DNA of 5,435 bases from Methanobacteriota archaeon (GTDB taxonomy: Archaea > Halobacteriota > Methanosarcinia > Methanosarcinales > Methanosarcinaceae), in the NCBI GenBank assembly GCA_030837265.1, contig JAUPKV010000601.1, positions 1 to 5,435 on the forward strand. The letters run 5' to 3'. Under the pieces are notes generated by a model that ran no database searches, was not told the DNA's origin, and was given only the letters and a program-made list of their open reading frames with translations. Each line of letters begins with the position of its first letter. Position 1 is the first letter of the stretch. Both the position numbers and the translations under genes were made by a program. Shown one piece after another: positions 1 through 5,435 of the stretch.

Positions 1-621
1 ACAGCAACTGTGTCTGTAGGAAACAATCCTTATGCCTTCGGCCAGTTTATATGTTCTCCTCCAGCTGTAGCATTACTTCCTGCTGCAAATTTCACCAGCA
101 GCGTCACCGAGGGTGATGCTCCTCTCACAGTCCAGTTTACTGATCTGTCTGAAAATGCAACATACTGGAAGTGGAATTTTGGAGATGTAACAAACTCGAC
201 CGAGCAAAATCCAGCGCATACTTACATTAAAGCTGGCCAGTATGCCGTTTCTGTAACAGTAAACAATACAGCTGGTATCAATGCGGCAACTTATACTGGT
301 TATATAAACGTAGTGAACTCTCTGGAACCTCCGGTTGCTGCTTTTTCAGCATCCCCCACATATGGAAAATTGCCATTAAATGTAAGTTTCACTGACAGTA
401 GCACAGGTTCGCCCAACTCCTGGAAATGGTATTTCGGAGATGGAACTAATTCGACTGAGCAGAATCCGACGCATCTTTACGCCAAAACAGGACAATACGC
501 AGTTACCCTGTCAGTAAGCAATGTTGCCGGCAGTAATTCGATAACAAAATTAAATTATATTAGCGTTGGAAACTCTTTGAAAGCCCCTGTTAGTACCTTC
601 TCGGTATCTATAACATCTTAA
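1..621 (+). CDS. Secreted YVTN beta-propeller/PKD domain surface protein, 3' part
   Basis: The frame is open from the first base and ends at TAA 619-621, so the gene starts upstream; the GTG at 10-12 is internal. The first residues (TATVSVGNNPYAFGQFI) match the end of a YVTN beta-propeller repeat. Two PKD domains follow, at about bases 82-312 and 331-567. Each has the PLxVxFTD strand, W-K-W-x-FGD, an NSTEQNP loop and a GQYAV strand. PKD1 reads FGDV where the family usually has FGDG. A third repeat opens (KAPVSTFSVSITS) and stops at once. PKD domains are Ig-like beta-sandwiches. In Methanosarcina, YVTN-PKD proteins are exported surface or adhesion-type proteins, which fits the Asn-x-Thr/Ser sites and lack of charge here. 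No membrane anchor is visible at this C-terminus. The family call is secure; the exact role is unknown. Confidence 0.9.
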   Translation, partial: TATVSVGNNPYAFGQFICSPPAVALLPAANFTSSVTEGDAPLTVQFTDLSENATYWKWNFGDVTNSTEQNPAHTYIKAGQYAVSVTVNNTAGINAATYTGYINVVNSLEPPVAAFSASPTYGKLPLNVSFTDSSTGSPNSWKWYFGDGTNSTEQNPTHLYAKTGQYAVTLSVSNVAGSNSITKLNYISVGNSLKAPVSTFSVSITS

Positions 622-765
622 AGCGTTACAATATGTTAATTACGAAAAAAGGTATCTAACATTGGAAAAACTATAAAAAATGCAGGAAATGAATCTTGGA
701 TGAAAATGAATCCCTTTGGGATCTTTTCATCTACAATAGCTTTTTTTCAACTTTATTGTAGGAAG
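622..765 (+). pseudogene. Possible eroded third PKD domain downstream of the stop
   Basis: Read in the same frame past the TAA at 619, with a further stop at 637-639, the sequence keeps PKD-like positions. K-N-A-G-N-E-S-W at about 676-699 resembles E-N-A-T-Y-W of PKD1. Then come P-F-G, S-S-T and Q-L-Y-C-R-K, matching FGD, NST and HLYAK of PKD2. The Trp to Leu-Tyr spacing is the same as in the intact domains (18-19 codons). This suggests the protein once had at least three PKD domains and lost its C-terminus by mutation. The similarity is judged by eye over few residues and could be chance, particularly as the same bases form a hairpin. Confidence 0.35.
699..747 (+). terminator. Hairpin plus T-run, probable terminator of the PKD gene
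   Basis: Bases 699-706 (GATGAAAA) pair with 724-731 (TTTTCATC). After a small internal loop, 710-714 (ATCCC) pair with 718-722 (GGGAT) around a TTT loop. The outer stem can extend through a G-U and a U-A pair. Seven Ts follow at 741-747. On the other strand the same hairpin is followed by six Ts (bases 680-675), so it could also stop transcripts of the convergent mutS-like gene. Archaeal termination relies mainly on T-runs, so the hairpin itself may be dispensable or act as a 3'-end stabiliser. Confidence 0.5.
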
Positions 766-799
766 TAACTTTTTTCTTATGGTCAGTTGTTGACACTTT

Positions 800-821
800 A
801 ACTTGGAAGCATTCCTAAGTT
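800..821 (-). terminator. Second 3' hairpin, 72 bases past the mutS-like stop
   Basis: AACTT-GGAA pairs with TTCC-T-AAGTT around a GCA loop: nine base pairs with one bulged T at 816. It lies in the 3' untranslated region of the minus-strand mutS-like gene. There is no strong T-run directly after it on the minus strand, so it may be a 3'-end processing or stability element and not a terminator in itself. Confidence 0.3.
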
Positions 822-892
822 GAGGTTATTTTACTGAAGCACAATTTTATATTTAATGTGTAGTATTTGCGGCTAATTTTGATGGTAAAGTT

Positions 893-3028
893 TTAAGATG
901 GGTTTCCTGTTTTAAATTTATTCTTCAAATGGACATAAAATTCTCGTTCTTTTCCTTCAGTCTTTCTTAACAGCCTTTCCACAATCAATTCGGGAGTACT
1001 CCGTGCTACACGATTGTAAACCGGATTTCGGTTAACTATAAGTTCCAGGTTATGATCCAGACCTTCCGCTTCAATCCCATCTACTCTGATCTCTGTTTCG
1101 GTATTCTCAAGTATTAGTTCGGAAAGGTGGGAAACAAAAATACCAATACTTTGTTCGTTTCTGGATAGGTACTCGAGGATTCCTGCAATAATTCGGGCCG
1201 AAGCTCCCGGTTCGGTTATTGACTCAAGTTCATCTGCCAGTACCAGCTTTCCGGATGCTTCCGAGAGTACGGAGAATTGTTTGAGCGTAGTCTCAAAGGC
1301 TCCTGCATCAAGAGTTCCTTTAGATTTCCCAAAATAGTAGAACTCTTCAACAGGCCCGAGCTCAAGTTCTTTTGCCGGCGTGGGAAATCCCATATAACCA
1401 AGGATCACGCACTGGGCAAGAAGCTCAAGCAGGGAAGTCTTACCTCCGGAATTTACACCGCTTAAAAGTACAACCCTATTTTCCAGACCGGCAGGAGAAA
1501 AGTCGGTTTTACCAACAGAATAACTAACCGGATCTATTTTTCCATGAAGAGCTCTCAAAAAGAGATTTTCTCCGTCAATAAATCCTATTCCGGGTTCCTG
1601 AATAAGTTTAGGCAATCCGAGTTTAAATGTTGCCGAAAAACAGGCTATTGAAAAACCAAGATCAAAATCCATAATTTCTCTTACAAGTTTTTCCACAGGC
1701 TCTCGAAAAGTTGAAAAGGTTCTTGCAAGCTCCCTTTTTCTGGAAAGTCTCACTTTTTCAAGCTCTCGGGTCAATTTTTGCCTTAAAAGTTGCAATTTGG
1801 ACCTGTCTGCATTCAAAGGATAGGATATCTCATCAGCAAAAAGGGAATCAAGCATCAATTTTTCCTGCTTTTGAAAACTGAGCTTTTCAACAAGTTCTTC
1901 TTTTACGGCTTCAATCTCACTTTTGTAAATTCGGTTAAGTTCCTTCGCAAGCAGGTCTTTTATTTCCATTCCCCCGCTTATAAGCTTAATGAGTTCCTGT
2001 CCACTTAAAGTAAGCGAACTTGATTCAAGAGTCCGGTTCATCCTCTGGTTAGCTTCATTCAGGGCTAAGGTGAGTGCAGGATCAAGGTTTTGCAGGGCCT
2101 TCTCAAGCCGGTCGAGTTCCGGATCAAGACCTTCAACAGGTTTCCCATCTTCTCCAAGCTTTGAAAGAGCCATATCAAGTTCACCAAGTCTCTCTCCGGA
2201 AAGCTCTTCAAAGAGCTTGAAATCCTCTAAGCGCAAAGCACAAACTATACCCAGGCAGGCTCGGACACAATCCAGGTTCCGTGCAAAAAAAGCAAGTTCT
2301 TTTTCGGGCAAGACCTGCCATAACTCAGCTTTTGAAAGATCCTGAAAATACTCAGGTTCAACATCTTCCGGAAGATCAAAACTCAGGTAAGTATCATCAA
2401 AAACAGTTACATTGGAATAACCCTTTGCAAGGTCCACAAATTCAGAAAGATCCTCAACAGCCTGTACAGGTAAGTACGACTGGAACTTTTCCCTGGCAGC
2501 TTCCAGAACTTTTTGATTTCCGCACAGAATTATCCTATCTTTAATCCTAAAGTTTCCCGGTACTGGCTTGAGTTTTCGAACTCTGGAAAGCATTTGCATA
2601 AATTCGGAGTTCTCGGAAAAGGCAGCAGCCAGTTCCAGATATTCTCTCACAAAAGCCTGCCTTTGCTCTACGAGATCCAAACGAGAAGCCGGAACCGGAT
2701 AGAAGAGATCCAGTTTGTCCTTTGCATGAGTTGTATGAACGAAACTTTTTATTAGCTCCATCAGGCGGGAATAAAGGTCCAGGGCTTCCTTTGTCTTGAG
2801 AAAATCGGAAATTGAACACCCATCGACTCTGGATCGTGCATCCCTGGAAATGGCAAGGGCAAAACTATGGCTAACTCCATTAACCTCAGAAATAGAAGCT
2901 ATATCACCCTCACAAATAGCCTTTAAAGCCGCACCTTCACTCCCAAAATGCTCAATCAGCCTATCGGCTACTCGTTCACCTATTCCATAAAGTTCTTGCA
3001 GGCTTGAGATTTTTTGCTCTGGCATCAT
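893..3028 (-). CDS. Archaeal MutS-like ATPase with N-terminal helix-hairpin-helix
   Basis: A complete 711-residue protein. Residues 10-62 form a helix-hairpin-helix-like DNA-binding region (LQELYGIGERVADRL, then SEVNGVS). About 155-215 alternates beta and alpha segments. About 360-460 is a charged coiled-coil clamp. The rest is a MutS-family ATPase: Walker A GVNSGGKT at 524-531, a GAFETTLKQFSVL motif at 576-588, Walker B LVLADE at 595-600, a signature-like TEPGASAR at 605-612 and the switch histidine H634 in FVSHLSEL. MutS ATPases dimerise and couple ATP binding to DNA clamping. The mismatch-reading N-terminal domain of MutS1 (Phe-x-Glu) is absent, and so is a C-terminal Smr nuclease domain. 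It is therefore closest to the archaeal MutS2-like/MutS-related group, and a role in repair or recombination is an inference. Tandem ATGs at 3028 and 3025 are both possible starts; no Shine-Dalgarno is visible. It converges on the PKD gene. Confidence 0.93.
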   Translation of the reverse strand: MMPEQKISSLQELYGIGERVADRLIEHFGSEGAALKAICEGDIASISEVNGVSHSFALAISRDARSRVDGCSISDFLKTKEALDLYSRLMELIKSFVHTTHAKDKLDLFYPVPASRLDLVEQRQAFVREYLELAAAFSENSEFMQMLSRVRKLKPVPGNFRIKDRIILCGNQKVLEAAREKFQSYLPVQAVEDLSEFVDLAKGYSNVTVFDDTYLSFDLPEDVEPEYFQDLSKAELWQVLPEKELAFFARNLDCVRACLGIVCALRLEDFKLFEELSGERLGELDMALSKLGEDGKPVEGLDPELDRLEKALQNLDPALTLALNEANQRMNRTLESSSLTLSGQELIKLISGGMEIKDLLAKELNRIYKSEIEAVKEELVEKLSFQKQEKLMLDSLFADEISYPLNADRSKLQLLRQKLTRELEKVRLSRKRELARTFSTFREPVEKLVREIMDFDLGFSIACFSATFKLGLPKLIQEPGIGFIDGENLFLRALHGKIDPVSYSVGKTDFSPAGLENRVVLLSGVNSGGKTSLLELLAQCVILGYMGFPTPAKELELGPVEEFYYFGKSKGTLDAGAFETTLKQFSVLSEASGKLVLADELESITEPGASARIIAGILEYLSRNEQSIGIFVSHLSELILENTETEIRVDGIEAEGLDHNLELIVNRNPVYNRVARSTPELIVERLLRKTEGKEREFYVHLKNKFKTGNPS

Positions 3029-3048
3029 TTGAATGTCAATTGGTAATC

Positions 3049-3060
3049 ATTTAAATTATA
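3049..3060 (-). promoter_or_regulatory. Candidate TATA box for a leaderless mutS-like transcript
   Basis: The minus strand reads TATAATTTAAAT. Its centre lies 26-27 bases before the first A of the ATG at 3028, the usual archaeal TATA-to-start distance. Transcription from it would begin at or next to the start codon, giving a leaderless mRNA. That would explain the lack of a Shine-Dalgarno site. Confidence 0.4.
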
Positions 3061-3079
3061 TCGTAGGAGCTAACTTAAG

Positions 3080-3092
3080 TTTAAATATAAAA
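3080..3092 (-). promoter_or_regulatory. Alternative TATA box upstream of the mutS-like gene
   Basis: The minus strand reads TTTTATATTTAAA, a good archaeal TATA match. It would start transcription near 3055-3060 and leave a leader of about 30 bases. A 10-bp palindrome (AACTTAAGTT, 3072-3081) overlaps its downstream edge and one arm of a 10-bp inverted repeat (3094-3103) lies directly upstream, which suggests regulator binding. Confidence 0.4.
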
Positions 3093-3093
3093 A

Positions 3094-3150
3094 CCTTGGC
3101 AAACAAATTTGAGCCAGATTGAATTGCTTTGGAGTGTATCTTTGCCAAGG
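3094..3150. repeat. Perfect 10-bp inverted repeat, 37-base spacer
   Basis: CCTTGGCAAA at 3094-3103 and its exact reverse complement TTTGCCAAGG at 3141-3150. The inner arm abuts the upstream TATA candidate of the mutS-like gene, where the TFB recognition element sits. If that TATA box is used, both arms lie upstream of the transcript, so the repeat would act as DNA (two operator half-sites) and not as an RNA hairpin. Confidence 0.55.
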
Positions 3151-3193
3151 GTGTTTTCATCGTTTGAGTTTTTGTTTTCATACCTGAAGGGTA

Positions 3194-3211
3194 CTAAATC
3201 TATAGATTTAG
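3194..3211. promoter_or_regulatory. Perfect 18-bp palindrome, possible operator
   Basis: CTAAATCTATAGATTTAG equals its own reverse complement over all 18 bases. There is no loop, so it suits a dimeric DNA-binding protein better than an RNA hairpin. It lies 166 bases from the mutS-like start and 368 from the receptor start, so its target is unclear. Confidence 0.4.
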
Positions 3212-3500
3212 ATGTTCTTTAATTTCAAACACCACAACTTTAAGACAGTATATTCTTTTTATTACCAAAGTCTCTAACATAACAGATAGATATACTGAAA
3301 GAAGTCGGTTGGACATCCAAAAAACAATCTCCCATATACGGAAAACAGTCATAATTGTGGAATAATTGTAAGTCTGGTAAAATCTGGGAAGAAGGCGTGA
3401 AATTATCTTTTTTTTAAATTGATACTCATGAGCTATTTTGAATAAATTAATTGAAACCTTAGAATCTCAAAAGTTAACTTATTCCTTAATGTTCTATAAT

Positions 3501-3518
3501 GTTAAATATATGTTTAAC
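3501..3518 (+). promoter_or_regulatory. Candidate TATA box of the receptor gene inside an 18-bp near-palindrome
   Basis: TTAAATATA at 3502-3510 is a plausible archaeal TATA box. It would start transcription near 3530-3535 and leave a leader of about 45 bases. It is embedded in GTTAAATATATGTTTAAC, symmetric over 18 bases except one base pair (3507/3512), so a repressor binding there would directly block TBP. The whole stretch is very AT-rich, which weakens both calls. Confidence 0.4.
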
Positions 3519-3562
3519 TATACTATAATAAATAATTTATACAGTATTGTATGAACTGATTT

Positions 3563-3568
3563 GGGGGA
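3563..3568 (+). promoter_or_regulatory. Weak ribosome-binding site of the receptor gene
   Basis: GGGGGA ends 10 bases before the ATG at 3579. It can pair with the CCUCC of archaeal 16S rRNA only with a G-U pair, so it is a poor but properly spaced Shine-Dalgarno. It supports the ATG at 3579 over the in-frame TTG at 3561, which overlaps it. Confidence 0.35.
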
Positions 3569-3578
3569 AACATCACAT

Positions 3579-5435
3579 ATGGCAGTAAAAAACAGTGATT
3601 CAGGTAATCGAAAACATAACTCCTCTATTGAAAAATTTCCAGACAATTCTCAACTCGAGACAGACAATATAAACTGGTTAAGTAACAATGTTCCAGTAAC
3701 TATATTCAGAACATCGAGAAAATTGTCCTGGGGTATGGATTTCATAAGTAAAAATGTAGAGAAACTAACGGGCTATTCAAGTGAGGATTTTAATAATAAG
3801 AAAATTTCCTGGTTTGATATTGTTTTTCCAGAGGATATTAAAGTAATAGAAGCGGCTGTAAAAAATGCAAAGAAAAATAAAATTTCCTATCAAATTGAGT
3901 ACAGAATAAAGAAATCCGATGGGAAAACAGTTTTTGTTCAAGAACAAGCTAACGTAGTTTGTGATGACAAAGGGGAGCCGTCTGAAATTACCGGAGTATT
4001 TCTGGATTTTACGGAACAAAAAATCCAACTTGAGATGCTCCAGTCTTTTGTCAAAAGTTTAAGTCATGGTGACATCCCGGAAACTATCACTGATAATTAT
4101 GATGGCAACTTTAACGAGATTAAGAATAACATCAACTCGTGCATAGATGGCCTCCAGGGACTTGCAGAGTGCAACAATATACTGCACCGCATGGCCGTGA
4201 ACGATAATACAAAAGGTGTAGAAGGCAAGTATGTAGGTATTTATGCTAACATGGCCGAGGCAACAAATTTAGTCCGTGCTAGAGTGCTGAACGTAACCAA
4301 CCAGCTCAACAACATCTCTGTAGGGGATAGTTCTCAGCTTGAGTCGTTAAAGAAAATCGGTAAGCGAAGCGAGCAGGATCAACTTTTGCCAGCCATCATC
4401 CGGGCAATGGGGAACGTTAAACTTCTTATTGAGGATACCGAGATGCTCGCAAAGGCAGGAGTAGAAGGAAAGCTGGACATCAGGGCAGATGCATCTAGAC
4501 ATCCTGGTGAGTTTAAGAAGGTCGTGGAGGGAATAAACGATACTCTTGATGCGGTAATTGGCCCATTGAATGTAGCTGCCGAGTATGTTGAACGTATCTC
4601 TAGAGGAGATGTCCCACAAAAGATCACTGACAATTACAACGGTGATTTCAATGAGATCAAGAATAACCTGAACAACTGCATCGATGGACTGCAGGGCATT
4701 GTCGAGTGCAACAAAGTGCTGCAACTCATGGCAGTTAATGATCACACGAAACGTGTGGAAGGCGAGTATGTAGGGATTTTTGCTTCCATGGGGAAGTCAA
4801 CCAATGATATTTTGAACCGCCTATTACTTGTCACCGATCTGATAAACGACATTGCTGTCGGAGATATCTCCCAGCTTGCCGAATTGAAGAAAACTAAGCA
4901 ACGGAGTGAACATGATCGCCTTCGACCAGGTTTCATAAGAGCAATGGAAAATATCAAACTACTTATTGAGGATGTCGAACTGCTTTCAAGGGCATCGGTG
5001 GAGGGTAAGTTGGATACCCGTGCAGATGCAACCAAGCACGAGGGCGACTTCAGAAAGGTTGTAGCGGGTGTAAATGACACTCTCGATGCCGTTATTGGAC
5101 CTTTGAATGTTGCAGCTGAATATGTTGAACGTATCAGCCGTGGTGACATTCCAAAACCAATCACTGACAATTACAACGGTGACTTCAATGAGATCAAGAA
5201 CAATCTCAATACCTGTATAGTTGCTGTAAACAACCTTGTATCAGATGCAGTCATGCTTTCAGAAGCAGGTGTTGCAGGAAAGTTGGATATCCGTGCTGAT
5301 GCTTCCAAGCATGAAGGTGACTTCAGAAAGATCATAAATGGATTTAATGATACTCTGGATGCAGTCATTGGTCCTGTGAATGAAGCGATTAGGGTTTCAA
5401 ATGAATTTTCGACTGGTAATTTCAGAGCCCGGGTT
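3579..5435 (+). CDS. Soluble PAS/poly-HAMP sensory transducer, 5' part (probable methyl-accepting chemotaxis protein)
   Basis: The first 619 codons; the frame is open to the window end. The start is ATG 3579, after an in-frame TGA at 3552. No signal peptide or membrane segment is visible, so it is cytoplasmic. Residues about 33-148 are a PAS domain (FISKNVEKLTGYSSEDF, WFDIVFPEDI, then ITGVFLDFTEQK), which binds a small ligand or cofactor not readable here. From 155 on come eleven HAMP-like units of about 45 residues, with glycine/aspartate connectors near 165, 209, 250, 299, 344, 388, 429, 478, 523, 569 and 614. HAMP units are parallel coiled coils that relay conformational signals between dimer subunits. 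The last residues (EAIRVSNEFSTGNFRARV) resemble the linker before the methyl-accepting signalling domain of methanogen chemoreceptors, so a CheA/CheW-binding output is likely. A histidine-kinase output cannot be excluded because that part is outside the window. Confidence 0.92.
   Translation, partial: MAVKNSDSGNRKHNSSIEKFPDNSQLETDNINWLSNNVPVTIFRTSRKLSWGMDFISKNVEKLTGYSSEDFNNKKISWFDIVFPEDIKVIEAAVKNAKKNKISYQIEYRIKKSDGKTVFVQEQANVVCDDKGEPSEITGVFLDFTEQKIQLEMLQSFVKSLSHGDIPETITDNYDGNFNEIKNNINSCIDGLQGLAECNNILHRMAVNDNTKGVEGKYVGIYANMAEATNLVRARVLNVTNQLNNISVGDSSQLESLKKIGKRSEQDQLLPAIIRAMGNVKLLIEDTEMLAKAGVEGKLDIRADASRHPGEFKKVVEGINDTLDAVIGPLNVAAEYVERISRGDVPQKITDNYNGDFNEIKNNLNNCIDGLQGIVECNKVLQLMAVNDHTKRVEGEYVGIFASMGKSTNDILNRLLLVTDLINDIAVGDISQLAELKKTKQRSEHDRLRPGFIRAMENIKLLIEDVELLSRASVEGKLDTRADATKHEGDFRKVVAGVNDTLDAVIGPLNVAAEYVERISRGDIPKPITDNYNGDFNEIKNNLNTCIVAVNNLVSDAVMLSEAGVAGKLDIRADASKHEGDFRKIINGFNDTLDAVIGPVNEAIRVSNEFSTGNFRARV
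4068..5435 (+). repeat. Tandem 537-bp coding repeat (two full copies, third with an 88-codon gap)
   Basis: Copies begin at 4068, 4605 and 5142, each with G-D-I/V-P, so the period is exactly 179 codons. A run starting ATCACTGACAATTACAACGG recurs at 4623 and 5160. Each full copy holds four HAMP-like units marked G-D-I/V-P, M-A-V-N-D, V-G-D and V-E-G-K-L-D. The third copy joins its first unit straight to the V-A-G-K-L-D unit: the distance between these marks is 46 residues, against 134 in copies 1 and 2, so 88 residues (264 bp) are missing in frame. Copies 2 and 3 look closer to each other than to copy 1. Confidence 0.9.

Larger units (their letters stand above)
3029..3578. other. Divergent intergenic region rich in symmetric elements
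   Basis: These 550 bases separate the divergent mutS-like and receptor genes. I see no convincing gene; short open stretches in several frames lack good starts. Visible elements are the TATA boxes of both genes, the inverted repeat 3094-3103/3141-3150, the palindromes at 3072-3081, 3194-3211 and 3425-3432, a TTGGA/TCCAA pair at 3309-3320, a doubled TGTTTTCAT at 3152 and 3173, a doubled ATAATTGT at 3351 and 3362, and an 8-T run at 3408-3415. The length exceeds what two simple archaeal promoters need, so regulation or an undetected small RNA is possible. Confidence 0.6.

Noticed and set aside
1277..2990. Plus-strand and alternate minus-strand open frames inside the mutS-like gene
   Set aside because: They overlap a gene with clear family motifs throughout, have low-complexity serine/lysine-rich products and lack start signals.
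3094..3150. Inverted repeat as terminal repeats of a tiny mobile element
   Set aside because: Only 57 bases end to end, with no target duplication seen and no other copy in the window; promoter position fits an operator better.
3309..3320. TTGGA/TCCAA pair as an RNA hairpin
   Set aside because: The arms are only two bases apart, too tight for a stable loop, and no T-run follows.
3095..3350. Possible small or decayed gene in the intergenic region (for example an open stretch ending at the TAA at 3220-3222, and another ending near 3363)
   Set aside because: Open stretches of about 40-50 codons without a credible ATG or ribosome site and without recognisable protein similarity; expected by chance.
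3777..4028. 83-codon minus-strand frame opposite the PAS domain
   Set aside because: It is antisense to a recognisable PAS domain; its hydrophobic product reflects AT-rich codons read backwards.
4347..5368. Series of long minus-strand open frames with similar proteins (4347-4745, 4379-4633, 4742-5170, 5171-5368)
   Set aside because: They are antisense to the HAMP-array gene and resemble each other only because the underlying 537-bp coding repeat is read backwards. They show no known motif.

Overview
The window looks like chromosomal DNA of a methanogenic archaeon, most likely Methanosarcina or a close relative. This rests on recognition of gene families, not on a search. The left end carries a YVTN beta-propeller/PKD surface protein of the type abundant in Methanosarcina. 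The middle holds an archaeal MutS-like ATPase with an N-terminal helix-hairpin-helix. The right end holds a soluble PAS plus poly-HAMP receptor. Intergenic DNA is AT-rich, with archaeal-style TATA boxes and few Shine-Dalgarno sites.

Layout: (1) bases 1-621, plus strand, are the 3' end of a secreted PKD protein: the tail of a YVTN propeller repeat, two complete PKD domains and a third broken off after about 15 residues. (2) 622-892 is the gap between two convergent genes. It holds a strong hairpin with a following T-run, a second hairpin, and residues that look like an eroded third PKD domain. (3) 893-3028, minus strand, is a complete 711-codon MutS-family gene. (4) 3029-3578 is a 550-base divergent intergenic region with candidate TATA boxes for both flanking genes, a perfect 10-bp inverted repeat, a perfect 18-bp palindrome and smaller symmetric elements. 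(5) 3579-5435, plus strand, is the first 619 codons of a sensory protein that runs off the window: one PAS domain and then eleven recognisable HAMP-like units, arranged as an exact 179-residue (537-bp) super-repeat.

The three genes do not form an operon. The PKD gene and the mutS-like gene converge, and the mutS-like and receptor genes diverge. Their roles (cell surface, DNA maintenance, cytoplasmic signalling) are unrelated. The most unusual content is the poly-HAMP array, followed by the palindrome-rich divergent promoter region and the apparent truncation of the PKD gene. No mobile element, CRISPR array, tRNA or rRNA was seen.
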